NCBI GenBank assembly: GCA_003661015.1
Contig: QMVI01000026.1
Span: forward strand, 1-9,566
Length of the DNA: 9,566 nt
Direction: 5' to 3'
Origin: Methanosarcinales archaeon
GTDB lineage: Archaea > Halobacteriota > Methanosarcinia > DSM-18856 > Methermicoccaceae
Below, one piece after another: positions 1 to 7,723 of the stretch. The position numbers were made by a program, and so were the translations under genes. The notes below the pieces were generated by a model. The model was not told the DNA's origin, ran no database searches, and saw only the letters and a list, made by a program, of their open reading frames with translations. The first letter of the stretch is position 1. The number at the start of each line of letters is the position of its first letter.

Positions 1-1
1 C

Positions 2-1738
2 GATAATGAAGCGGTTGTGCTATCAAGAGCACCCTACATAGACAGGATGGACGAGATAGTGGCTTGTGGGGAGGTTCTCGCCTCTATCAGGTTCAATCCG
101 TTCAAGATGAAATGGGAGATTGTACCGAGGATAGGCGGTGCTTTGAGAATGGACTTGAAAAAGGGATATGTGGAGGTGGATGAGGGTGCGGTTGAACCGA
201 TTCTGGCAGGGGGTAGTGTTCTTGCGGTCGGCGTGGTGCACGCCCATCCCGACATAAAAAAGGGAGATGAGGTCGTTGTTCTGTGTGGAGGTGAGGTGGT
301 GGCATGTGGAAATGCGAGGATGGACGGTACCGAAATGGTGGGGTCAAGGGGCATAGCTGTGAAGGTGAGATGGAGGAACAGGTCTGGAAGAAAAGATGTG
401 CCAGAACCGGTTGAGATGGACGATGTTAGAGAGAGGATGGTCGAGGCGAATTCCCGTGTTATTGAGAACATCGAGAAAGAGGCAATCTCATTCATAAGAA
501 ACGTGTCAAAGATGTCAGAATTCCTGACCGTATCTTATTCGGGTGGGAAAGATAGCCTTGCGGTACTCATACTCTGTTTAAAAGCACTTGACAGAGTGGA
601 TATTCTGTTTACAGACACTGGTCTCGAATTTCCAGAGACGATTGAGAATGTTGAGGCGGTTGCAGAGAAGTACGGAATAAAAATCTTGAAAAGTGTTGCA
701 GAGGACTCTTTCTGGAAGAATCTCGATAGATTTGGTCCCCCTTCTGTTGAATACAGGTGGTGCTGTAAGGTCTGCAAGCTCGGACCCATATCGAAACTCA
801 TCGCAGAGAACTATCCAGAGGGGTGTGTGTCGTTCATAGGTCAGAGGAGGTACGAGTCTGAGACAAGGGCGAGAAGTAAGCGTGTGTGGAAAACACAGTG
901 GATAGGAAATCAAGTTGGAGCTTCACCTATTCAGAACTGGTGTGCACTTCACGTCTGGCTCTACATATTTGCAAACAACGCACCATACAATCGATTGTAC
1001 GAGCTGGGATTCGAGAGGATTGGGTGCTGGCTGTGTCCTTCGTCCAGTTTATCCGACTTTTTGGAGGTTGCCACCCGATACCCTGAGATGTGGGATAGAT
1101 GGCATTCCTATCTCAAAGAATATGCAAAGGTCAACGGCTTGGATGAAAAATGGGTTGAGCTTGGGATATGGAGATGGCTCAATCCACCCAGAGAATTTGT
1201 AGAGGTGATGAAGAAGAGGGAGATGACGAAGAGGGGGATGGAGACCACATCTCAAGTGAGCACATCCCAACCATCACGAACTCCACCCTCATCCATCACA
1301 CTCTCTTTGGTCTCGGGTGTCAGACCTTGTGTGGGTGGGGTGAGTGCAGAGGGGAGGTTCAGTAATTTCGATATGAACCTCGTGAGGGAGAGCGGTCAGC
1401 TCAGAACTCTCGGGAAGGTTGTTGATGGAGGGAGTTTCGTTGTTGTGTACAGCAAAACATCCCCCTCCACCATTCACATCTACAAGAACGGTGTTGTTAT
1501 TGCAAGGGCGGAGAGTGAGGAGAGAACGAAAAGCGTACTCGAACTTGTTGAAAAGGTTGTTAGAAGAGCATACGAATGTACGGGATGCGGACTCTGTAAG
1601 AGCCACTGCAAGGTTGGGGCGATTGAGGTAATGGAGAGGGCGGTGATAAACGAGAGGTGTGAAGGGTGTGGTGCATGTCTGAGAGGGTGTCCAATCATGA
1701 TGCACGATGTACTGCCGATTACCGAACCGAGTGAGTGA
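2..1738 (+). CDS. PAPS-reductase-family protein with PUA and 2x[4Fe-4S] ferredoxin domains (5' partial)
   Basis: The frame is open to the left edge, so the true start, probably with an N-terminal metal-binding segment seen in archaeal relatives, lies outside the window; the GTG at 17 is only an internal valine. About 578 codons are present, ending in TGA. Counting from that GTG, a PUA-like domain lies at about residues 45-120. A PP-loop ATPase/PAPS-reductase domain follows at about 160-380, with the nucleotide-binding motif SGGKDS at 175-180, a cysteine cluster CCKVCKLGP, and a second Cys pair in GCWLCPSS. A Ser/Thr/Pro-rich linker leads to a C-terminal ferredoxin with CTGCGLCKSHC and CEGCGACLRGCP, enough cysteines for two [4Fe-4S] clusters. 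PAPS-reductase relatives use adenylylated or sulfonucleotide substrates, and the PUA domain suggests RNA binding, so sulfur transfer or tRNA thiolation is as plausible as sulfate reduction. The substrate is unknown. It contains no in-frame TAG. Confidence 0.9.
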   Translation, partial: DNEAVVLSRAPYIDRMDEIVACGEVLASIRFNPFKMKWEIVPRIGGALRMDLKKGYVEVDEGAVEPILAGGSVLAVGVVHAHPDIKKGDEVVVLCGGEVVACGNARMDGTEMVGSRGIAVKVRWRNRSGRKDVPEPVEMDDVRERMVEANSRVIENIEKEAISFIRNVSKMSEFLTVSYSGGKDSLAVLILCLKALDRVDILFTDTGLEFPETIENVEAVAEKYGIKILKSVAEDSFWKNLDRFGPPSVEYRWCCKVCKLGPISKLIAENYPEGCVSFIGQRRYESETRARSKRVWKTQWIGNQVGASPIQNWCALHVWLYIFANNAPYNRLYELGFERIGCWLCPSSSLSDFLEVATRYPEMWDRWHSYLKEYAKVNGLDEKWVELGIWRWLNPPREFVEVMKKREMTKRGMETTSQVSTSQPSRTPPSSITLSLVSGVRPCVGGVSAEGRFSNFDMNLVRESGQLRTLGKVVDGGSFVVVYSKTSPSTIHIYKNGVVIARAESEERTKSVLELVEKVVRRAYECTGCGLCKSHCKVGAIEVMERAVINERCEGCGACLRGCPIMMHDVLPITEPSE

Positions 1739-1778
1739 GAGTATGAAGAGCGAGAGTATGAAAATTAGTTCTGCCAGT

Positions 1779-1802
1779 GATTATGTTCTGGATTATGTTC
1801 TG
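1779..1802. repeat. 12-bp perfect tandem duplication at the ileS stop
   Basis: The unit GATTATGTTCTG occurs twice head to tail (1779-1790 and 1791-1802). On the minus strand it duplicates the last codons and the stop of ileS, giving two TAA codons in the same frame 12 bases apart (1793-1795 and 1781-1783). It lies in the short convergent spacer between the PAPS-reductase-family gene and ileS. No clear oligo-T terminator is visible in that spacer. Confidence 0.85.
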
Positions 1803-4800
1803 CTAATCGCTATCTCGAGTTTCTTCCCCTCTATGTCCCACTCTTTTTTGTAATCCCCATCAACCCCACCAACAGTGATTGCAAAGTTCTCCGCTCTTAC
1901 CTCTCCTGCTATGAAGTCCTTCCCTCCCTCAACCAGTTCCACAATCCTCTCATCCTGGACAGATATCATCACGCCAATGTTTTCATCGATGTCAAGCCCC
2001 ATCTCCTTCCTCATTTCCTGAACCCTTCTGATTATCTCCTTTGCGTAGCCCTCTCCCTCGATTTCGGGCGTGAGGTTCGCATCTATGTACACAACCCCAC
2101 CATAAAATTCAGATGAAAAGACGTTCTCAGGTACCTCATAAACGAGTTCGACCATCTCCGAACTTATATCAAATCCATGATAATTCACACTTCCCTTGCT
2201 CACAAGCTCTTTAATCGCATGTATGTCCATTTTCCTTATCGCATCCACAACCTGTTCTGTCTCTTTCTTATACACCGGACCTATCCTGTCAAATCGCGGG
2301 TTTATCCGAGGCAAAAGACCTTCCCATGTTTCGCCCGGCTTCAACACCTCGAGCGATTTCGTATTACACTGGGCTATCAAGACGTGTTCGAGTCTCTTGC
2401 AGGCTCTAACAACCTCTTCACTGCTGGGTGCAACAACCACCTTCAAAATCGGCCACCTGAGTTTTCTCTTTGCTCTCTGTCTTGCATTGAGAACCGCTTC
2501 AACCACATCTCTCACGGTGTCCATATCCTTCTCAAGCTCATTATCTATAAGCGAGGGGTCTGCTTCCACATAACCATTCATATGAACCGACGTCGGAGCA
2601 TCATCTCTCACACCCCGCACAAGGTTCTGGTACATCTCCTCTGCAATATGTGGCACAAAAGGTGCAAGCATGATGGACAGCTTTGTCAGAACTTCATAAA
2701 GTGTGATGTACGCTGCAATCTTATCTGGGTCATCACTCTCCCTCCATGTCCTTGGTCTCACGAGCTGAATGTACCATCTCGAGAGGTCTTCAAGCACGAA
2801 GTTCAGAAGTACCCTGACAGAACGGTGGAGATGGTAGGTCTCTATTCCCTCCACCACCTCTCTGATGGTCGTGTTCAACTTTGAGATAATCCATCTGTCC
2901 TCTTCTCTCAGACTTGCTCCAGTCAGTGAATACTTGAGTGGGTCAAAATCATCAAGCACCATGTAAGGGAGCGGGAATCTGTACGCATTCCACAGAACAT
3001 TCAAAGCCCTGTTTATATTTCCGACTTCTTCCCATGAGAACCTCAAGTCCTCCCATGGGGCGTTTGCGTGAAGCACATACAACCTGAGTGTGTCTGCTCC
3101 ATATCTCTCAACAACCTCGTTCGGGTCAACAACATTCCCGAGAGACTTTGACATCTTCCTTCCGAACTCATCGAGTGTGAAGCCGTGCATGAGCACGCTC
3201 TTGTAGGGAGAACAGCCGAAAGCAATCATGGACGCTCCAAGCTGGGAATAGAACCATCCTCTTGTCTGGTCATGTCCCTCTGTTATGAAGTCTGCTGGCC
3301 ACAACCCTTTCAAACTCCGTACATGTCTCGGAAAGCCACACGTAGCCCACGATGCAACAGCCGAATCGAACCATACATCGAATATGTCCTCCACTCTCTT
3401 CATCTTTGCACCGCACTCGCATCCGATATGTATCTCATCGACATACGGTCTATGCAATTCTATCTCATCCAGTCCTGTCAGCCTCTTCAACTCCTCCTCA
3501 CTTCCAACAACTACCCTTCTGCCACACTTCTCACACTCCCATATTGGTATCGGAATCCCCCAGTACCTCTGCCTTGAGATGCACCAGTCTCTTGAATTCT
3601 CAATCCAGTCCCTGAACCTTGCCTCTCCAGCCCACGCCGGAGTCCATTCAACTTTCGTAATCTCATCCAGCATCTCATCCTTGATTTCAGACACCTTTAT
3701 GAACCACTGCTCTGTCGCCAGATATATGATGGGGGACTTGCACCTCCAGCAGTGTCCATATCTGTGATACACAGTTTCACGAGACAAAAGGGCTCCCTTC
3801 TTTTGAAGGTCTTCGATTATGACGGGGTCCGCATCCTTCACGAACATGCCCGCATACTTTCCAGCCTCTTCTGTATATACGCCGTCTGCACCGACCGGAC
3901 AGAGAACGGGGAGGTTATGTGTCTCACCAAGCATGAAGTCCTCAACACCATGTCCCGGAGCGATATGAACACAGCCCGTGTTCTCAGCAACAACAAAATC
4001 AGCCCCATATACTCTGTGCTTGATGCTCTTGTGAACAGGAACTTCATCAGCCAGAGGGAGCTCATACTCGATACCAGCGAGCTCGCTACCTTTCACCCCC
4101 TTTAAAATCTCGTAAGAAGTGTATCTTCCCTTCCGCAGAACATCCTCAACCAGATCAGACATGATTATGAGCTTCTCTGTGTTTCCATCACGTCTGACAG
4201 CTTTCACAACGCAATACTCTGCGTGTGGGTCAACCGCAACCGCCACGTTCGCCGGAAGAGTCCAAGGAGTTGTTGTCCATATCACCAGATAGGTCTCAGG
4301 CTCGTTGGTCAGTCTGAACTTTACATAAATTGAGGGGTCTTCTCTTTCCATATACTCAACCTCTGCATCTGCAAGTGCAGTCTCACACCTCGGGCACCAA
4401 TTCACCACCCTGACACCCTTCTCAACAAACCCTTTCTCGTATGCCTATTTGAATGTCCACCATGCAGAGTCTATGTACTCGTTGGTGAGTGTCATGTACG
4501 GATGCTCCCAGTCCATCCACACACCCAAAGACCTGAACTGCTGTGTCATTGCATCCTTGTTCTTCAATGCGAATTCCTTGCATTTCGCAATGAATTCCTT
4601 GAGTCCATACTCCTCGATGTCTTTCTTGCTCTTGAAACCAAGAATTTCCTCAACCTTCACCTCTATTGGGAGTCCGTGCATGTCCCAGCCCGGCTTGTCC
4701 TGAACATTGTACCCTCTCATCGACTTGTATCTGAGAATCACATCTTTCAGAATCTTGTTCCATGCGGTTCCGAGATGGATTTTTCCAGTCGTGTAGGGGG

Positions 4801-4939
4801 GACCATCCACGAAGTTGAACCTCTTTCCAGATTTTCTCAGTTCCCTTGTGCAGGTGTATGCTCCAACCTTCTCCCAGAAATCCTGAATCCTCTTCTCAAT
4901 CTATCTTCCCACATACTGCGAAGGTACTTCTCTCAGCAT
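1793..4939 (-). CDS. ileS: Isoleucyl-tRNA synthetase read through two in-frame TAG codons
   Basis: IleRS charges tRNA-Ile with isoleucine and edits valine in the cytoplasm. Read with TAG as sense, this is one 1,048-residue protein, the normal archaeal length. Seen in order: PPYTTG (47-52), HLGT, the archaeal form of the HIGH motif (55-58), the zinc-ligand region WCPRCETALA after residue 178, an editing (CP1) domain with GCVHIAPGHG, KMSKS (595-599), a C-terminal anticodon-binding region, then TAA. The start is the ATG at 4939, 4 bases after the ilvN stop, giving MLREVPSQYVGR before the first TAG at codon 13. The second TAG is codon 165, between WWTFK and AYEKG, where relatives usually carry a charged residue. 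No other stop or frameshift interrupts the frame. Under the standard code HLGT and KMSKS fall in separate fragments, so no active enzyme could form. A recent pseudogene is the alternative, but the rest is perfectly conserved. Confidence 0.96.
4445..4447 (-). other. In-frame TAG, ileS codon 165 (candidate pyrrolysine)
   Basis: CTA on the plus strand is TAG in the ileS frame. Flanking translation is WWTFK-X-AYEKGF, an uninterrupted archaeal IleRS motif in which X is normally a charged or polar residue. Confidence 0.93.
4901..4903 (-). other. In-frame TAG, ileS codon 13 (candidate pyrrolysine)
   Basis: TAG lies between YVGR and IEKRIQDFWEK. The IE..I..FW pattern downstream is the usual archaeal IleRS N-terminus. 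The ATG 12 codons upstream is the only well placed start, so the TAG must be translated to make a complete N-terminus. Confidence 0.9.
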
Positions 4940-4943
4940 ATTC

Positions 4944-5441
4944 TCACTTCTCATAGCTCACACTTTTCAGACCTCTGTTCATCGCAATCTTGCCGGTCCT
5001 GCACACCTCCAGTATGCCATACGACCTCAGAAGTCTCTCCATCGCATTTATCTTGTCCTCGTCTCCGGTAATCTCGATTATCAACGACTTCGAACCAACA
5101 TCTATTATCTTTGCCCTGAATATATCTACAATCTGCATGATTGTGGGTCTTGTCTTCGAGTCTGCTGAAACCTTGAACAGTGCAAGACTTCTCTCAACCG
5201 ACTCACTCTCAGAAAGCATCGATATCTTTATCACATCCACGAGTTTGTTGAGCTGTTTTATCACCTGTTCTATTACCTTCTCATCACCTCTCACAACTAT
5301 TGTCATCCTCGATATCTCGGGGTTGTCTGTAATCCCAACCGCTAATGAGTCTATGTTGTATCCTCTCCTTGCAAAGAGGCCCGCAACCCTCGCAAGAACA
5401 CCGGGTTTGTTCTCAACCAGAACAGCAAGTGTGTATCTCAT
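4944..5441 (-). CDS. ilvN: Acetolactate synthase small (regulatory) subunit
   Basis: This 165-residue protein is the regulatory partner of IlvB. In this family it raises catalytic activity and confers feedback inhibition by branched-chain amino acids, typically valine. An N-terminal ACT domain is clear at about residues 4-75, with LVENKPGVLARVAGLFARRG and YNIDSLAVG, the typical ligand-binding signature. The C-terminal half (about 80-160) matches the usual second domain of IlvN, with the RPTIMQIVDIFRAKIIDV stretch. Length and architecture are normal. Its ATG overlaps the TGA of ilvB as ATGA (5438-5441), indicating translational coupling. Its own TGA stop is 4 bases before the ileS start. It contains no in-frame TAG. 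Confidence 0.97.
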   Translation of the reverse strand: MRYTLAVLVENKPGVLARVAGLFARRGYNIDSLAVGITDNPEISRMTIVVRGDEKVIEQVIKQLNKLVDVIKISMLSESESVERSLALFKVSADSKTRPTIMQIVDIFRAKIIDVGSKSLIIEITGDEDKINAMERLLRSYGILEVCRTGKIAMNRGLKSVSYEK

Positions 5442-7156
5442 GCTACCGCCCCCACCAACAATTTGTTTTCACTCTTGTTCCTCACCTCAACGAACTCATT
5501 GATTGCCGCACCAGCAGGAACCATCGGCATCACATTCTCCTCAGGGTCGCAGATGAAATCTATGACCGTTGGCATATTCGCCTTCAAAGCCTCTTCAATC
5601 ACACCCCTGACCTCACTGGGACGCTCTGCTCTCAAACCCAATGCCCCATACGATTCAGCAAGCTTCACGAAATCAACACTCCCTTTCAAACAAGTATGGG
5701 AGTATCTTCTGCAGAAGAACAGCTCCTGCCACTGCCTCACCATTCCAAGATATCCGTTGTTGAGAATCGCAACAATCACGGGAACATCGTTAGACACCGC
5801 GGTTGCAAGCTCCTGAGAGTTCATGAGGAAGCTACCATCACCCGCTATATCGAACACAACCTTGTCAGGTCTGCCAAGTTTTGCACCTATCGATGCTGGG
5901 AAGCCATATCCCATTGTACCAAGCCCACCAGAGCTTATGAAGGTTCTCGGGTCCTTGTAGCGGAAGAACTGTCTTGCCCACATCTGGTTCTGCCCAACCT
6001 CTGTGACGATGATTGCATCCTTGCAGGCTCTGTATATCTCCTCAACAACATACTGTGGTTTTATCACACTCTCGCTGTAGGTGTAGGTAAGTGGGTACTC
6101 CCTCTTCCATTCCTCCACCCTCTTGAGCCAGACCTCGCTGTTGCAGGCTCTGTCGATGTATTTGAGAAGGGATTGCAGGACTTGCTTGCAATCTCCGACT
6201 ATCGGAATGTCCACCCTCACATTCTTCCCTATTTCGGCTGGGTCAACATCTATGTGTATTATCTTGGCTTCTGGTGCAAACGCATCAACCTTTCCGGTTG
6301 CCCTGTCATCGAACCTTGTGCCTATCGCTATTATGAGGTCTGACTGCTGGATGGCATAGTTCGCATACCTTGTCCCATGCATACCCAGCATTCCAAGCGA
6401 AAGGGGATGCTCGTCTGGGAATGCCCCGGTACCCATGAGGGAGGCGGTAACTGGTGCCATTATTTTCTCTGCAAGCATCCTCAACTCCTCTGAGGCATTC
6501 GATATTATGACGCCCCCTCCCGCATATATCACGGGTCTCTCGGATTCCAAAATTGCGAGTGCTGCCCTCTTTATCTGCTGTTCATTCCCCTTCACCCTCG
6601 GCTTATAGCCCCTCATGACCACCTCTTCTGGATAACAAAACTCCAACTCCTCAGTCTGAACATCCTTCGGAAGGTCAATCAACACTGGACCGGGTCTTCC
6701 GGTTGATGCTATGTAGAAGGCTTCCTTCATGATTCTGGGTAGCTCCTGCTCATCCTTGACAAGGTAGTTATGCTTTGTAATCGGCATCGTGATTCCGCAG
6801 ATGTCAGCCTCCTGAAATGCATCGTTTCCTATGAGGGTTCGAGGGACTTGCCCGGTCAGGGCTACAATGGGTACCGAGTCCATGTATGCTGTTGCTATCC
6901 CGGTTACAAGGTTGGTTGCACCGGGACCAGATGTTGCAATACACACCCCTACCTTTCCGGTTGCTCTTGCGTATCCGTCTGCTGCATGTGCTGCGCCCTG
7001 TTCATGCCTTACAAGTATGTGTCTTATATCACTGTCGTACAGCACATCGTACAACGGCAGAACCGCTCCTCCCGGATATCCAAAAACTATTTCAACTCCC
7101 TCCCTTCTCAGGGATTCGACAACAGCCTCGGCACCCGTCATAATATCCATATTCAT
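5438..7156 (-). CDS. ilvB: Acetolactate synthase large (catalytic) subunit
   Basis: IlvB is the ThDP-dependent enzyme that condenses pyruvate with pyruvate or 2-oxobutyrate, the first shared step of valine, leucine and isoleucine synthesis. The protein has 572 residues, the family norm. Visible motifs are FGYPGGAVLPLYD, the catalytic glutamate E52 in RHEQGAAHAADGYARATGK, TSGPGATN, the FAD-region GTRFDDRATGK, and the ThDP/Mg motif beginning GDGSFLMNSQEL and ending LNN. I chose the ATG at 7156 because a strong Shine-Dalgarno GGAGG lies about 5 bases upstream; an earlier ATG at 7189 would add 11 unlike residues and has no such site. The gene is followed by ilvN with an ATGA overlap. An AT-rich element upstream may give it its own promoter, but co-transcription from coaD is also possible. 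Confidence 0.97.
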   Translation of the reverse strand: MNMDIMTGAEAVVESLRREGVEIVFGYPGGAVLPLYDVLYDSDIRHILVRHEQGAAHAADGYARATGKVGVCIATSGPGATNLVTGIATAYMDSVPIVALTGQVPRTLIGNDAFQEADICGITMPITKHNYLVKDEQELPRIMKEAFYIASTGRPGPVLIDLPKDVQTEELEFCYPEEVVMRGYKPRVKGNEQQIKRAALAILESERPVIYAGGGVIISNASEELRMLAEKIMAPVTASLMGTGAFPDEHPLSLGMLGMHGTRYANYAIQQSDLIIAIGTRFDDRATGKVDAFAPEAKIIHIDVDPAEIGKNVRVDIPIVGDCKQVLQSLLKYIDRACNSEVWLKRVEEWKREYPLTYTYSESVIKPQYVVEEIYRACKDAIIVTEVGQNQMWARQFFRYKDPRTFISSGGLGTMGYGFPASIGAKLGRPDKVVFDIAGDGSFLMNSQELATAVSNDVPVIVAILNNGYLGMVRQWQELFFCRRYSHTCLKGSVDFVKLAESYGALGLRAERPSEVRGVIEEALKANMPTVIDFICDPEENVMPMVPAGAAINEFVEVRNKSENKLLVGAVA

Positions 7157-7160
7157 AAGT

Positions 7161-7166
7161 CCCTCC
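7161..7166 (-). promoter_or_regulatory. Strong ribosome binding site that sets the ilvB start
   Basis: On the minus strand AGAAGGAGGGACTT precedes ATG. GGAGG pairs well with the 3' end of 16S rRNA at a spacing of about 5 bases. It supports the ATG at 7156 rather than 7189 as the ilvB start. Confidence 0.8.
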
Positions 7167-7190
7167 TTCTGTGAGCCTTTTATCTGCATG

Positions 7191-7210
7191 AGTAATTTAA
7201 AACTGTTTTG
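7191..7210 (-). promoter_or_regulatory. Possible BRE/TATA element for ilvB
   Basis: The minus strand reads CAAAACAGTTTTAAATTAC, a purine-rich BRE-like stretch followed by a TATA-like TTTTAAATT. It is centred about 42 bases before the chosen ilvB ATG, which would leave a short leader containing the Shine-Dalgarno. It overlaps the extended 3' end of coaD. The call rests on composition and spacing only. Confidence 0.4.
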
Positions 7211-7646
7211 ATAATCTGCCCTCCTAATCTATCTCTCCCATCGCTATTCTGGTCGAAGATATTGGAAGTCCGTCCTCCGCAAGCACAAAAGGAACAACTA
7301 TGATCAGGATTTCTGAAAGGTGCTTCTGCCTCCTGAGACTGTTGAGTTTGAGGGCGGTGGGATAGGTCTCGGGTGAGACCACTATGCAATCAAAATGTTC
7401 GTGAAGAGCTGGTCCATAGGGGTCGTTCAGCATCTCAACCCTGAACTCTCTCCCGAAATTCATCTGCTCGATCCACTCGACCACACATTCTTTTCTTTCC
7501 GAAAATGGCTAAACATCATGTGGCTTTGATTTTGCCATCTCGTCCGATGTGATGCCCACAACCACATCGCCGAGGGAAAAGGCCTGTGAAATCAATCTTT
7601 TATGTCCCTCATGAAATGGAAAAAAAGTCCCACCCACTGCAACCAT
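7197..7646 (-). CDS. coaD: Archaeal phosphopantetheine adenylyltransferase read through two TAG codons
   Basis: This enzyme transfers AMP from ATP to 4'-phosphopantetheine in coenzyme A synthesis. The protein begins MVAVGGTFFPFHEGH, with the nucleotidyltransferase GGTF and HxGH (HEGH) motifs at residues 5-15. It continues GITSDEMAKSKPHDV to a TAG at codon 46, then PFSERKECVVEWI, VVSPETYP and the C-terminal ISSTRI motif. A second TAG at codon 141 follows GEID and precedes EGRLSKQF and TAA at 7197-7199. Archaeal relatives commonly continue with an acidic or basic residue and then EG after GEID, so the extension looks genuine; the product is then 149 residues, close to family length. Under the standard code only an 86-codon fragment lacking HxGH would remain. 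In-frame ATGs at 7676 and 7679 are alternative, possibly leaderless starts adding about 11 residues. A related cytidylyltransferase-type function is less likely. Confidence 0.9.
7224..7226 (-). other. TAG at coaD codon 141: probable sense codon, not the stop
   Basis: A standard reading would end the gene here. Reading on gives GEID-X-EGRLSKQF then TAA, which resembles the conserved C-terminus of archaeal phosphopantetheine adenylyltransferases. It is the only TAG in the window that could be a terminator. Confidence 0.75.
7509..7511 (-). other. In-frame TAG, coaD codon 46 (candidate pyrrolysine)
   Basis: TAG sits between KSKPHDV and PFSERKECVVEW. Relatives have a variable, often acidic residue here, in the loop after the SDEMA segment. 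The HEGH motif is upstream and ISSTRI downstream, so both halves are needed for activity. Confidence 0.92.
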
Positions 7647-7679
7647 TTGTCTGTCTGTTATTCGACGATAGCCCATCAT

Positions 7680-7723
7680 ATCTCATTCAAATAACTTATT
7701 ATTAAATTGTTTTGATGAATTAA
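7680..7723. promoter_or_regulatory. AT-rich divergent promoter region between coaD and the Trm5-family gene
   Basis: The 44-base gap between the outermost candidate starts (7679 on minus, 7724 on plus) is strongly AT-rich. TTATTATTAAA at about 7696-7706 reads as a TATA-like element in both directions, and the minus strand has a BRE-like AAAACA before it. It lies about 20-27 bases from the ATGs on either side, the spacing expected for leaderless archaeal transcripts. No good Shine-Dalgarno precedes either start, which fits. Confidence 0.55.

Noticed and set aside
34..495. 153-codon minus-strand frame opposite the PAPS-reductase-family gene
   Set aside because: It is Ser/Thr/Pro-rich with no domain, and the plus-strand frame is clearly the PUA/PP-loop protein.
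1739..1792. Terminator between the convergent PAPS-reductase-family gene and ileS
   Set aside because: The spacer has no clear oligo-T run or stable stem on either strand; only short repeats are seen.
2177..2884. 235-codon open frame on the plus strand opposite ileS
   Set aside because: Composition is typical of an antisense shadow and no family motif is present, while the minus strand encodes conserved IleRS.
4408..4447. Interpretation of ileS as a split gene encoding separate subunits
   Set aside because: The break is a single TAG in frame with no new start signal or Shine-Dalgarno after it, and it falls inside a continuous conserved motif (WWTFK-X-AYEKG).
5345..6343. 332-codon open frame on the plus strand opposite ilvB
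   Set aside because: It has no recognisable domain, is rich in Cys/His/Arg in the manner of antisense translations, and lies wholly opposite well conserved ilvB and ilvN.
7157..7189. ilvB start at the upstream ATG 7189
   Set aside because: The strong GGAGG site lies between this ATG and the ATG at 7156 at ideal spacing for the latter, and the extra 11 residues do not look like family sequence.
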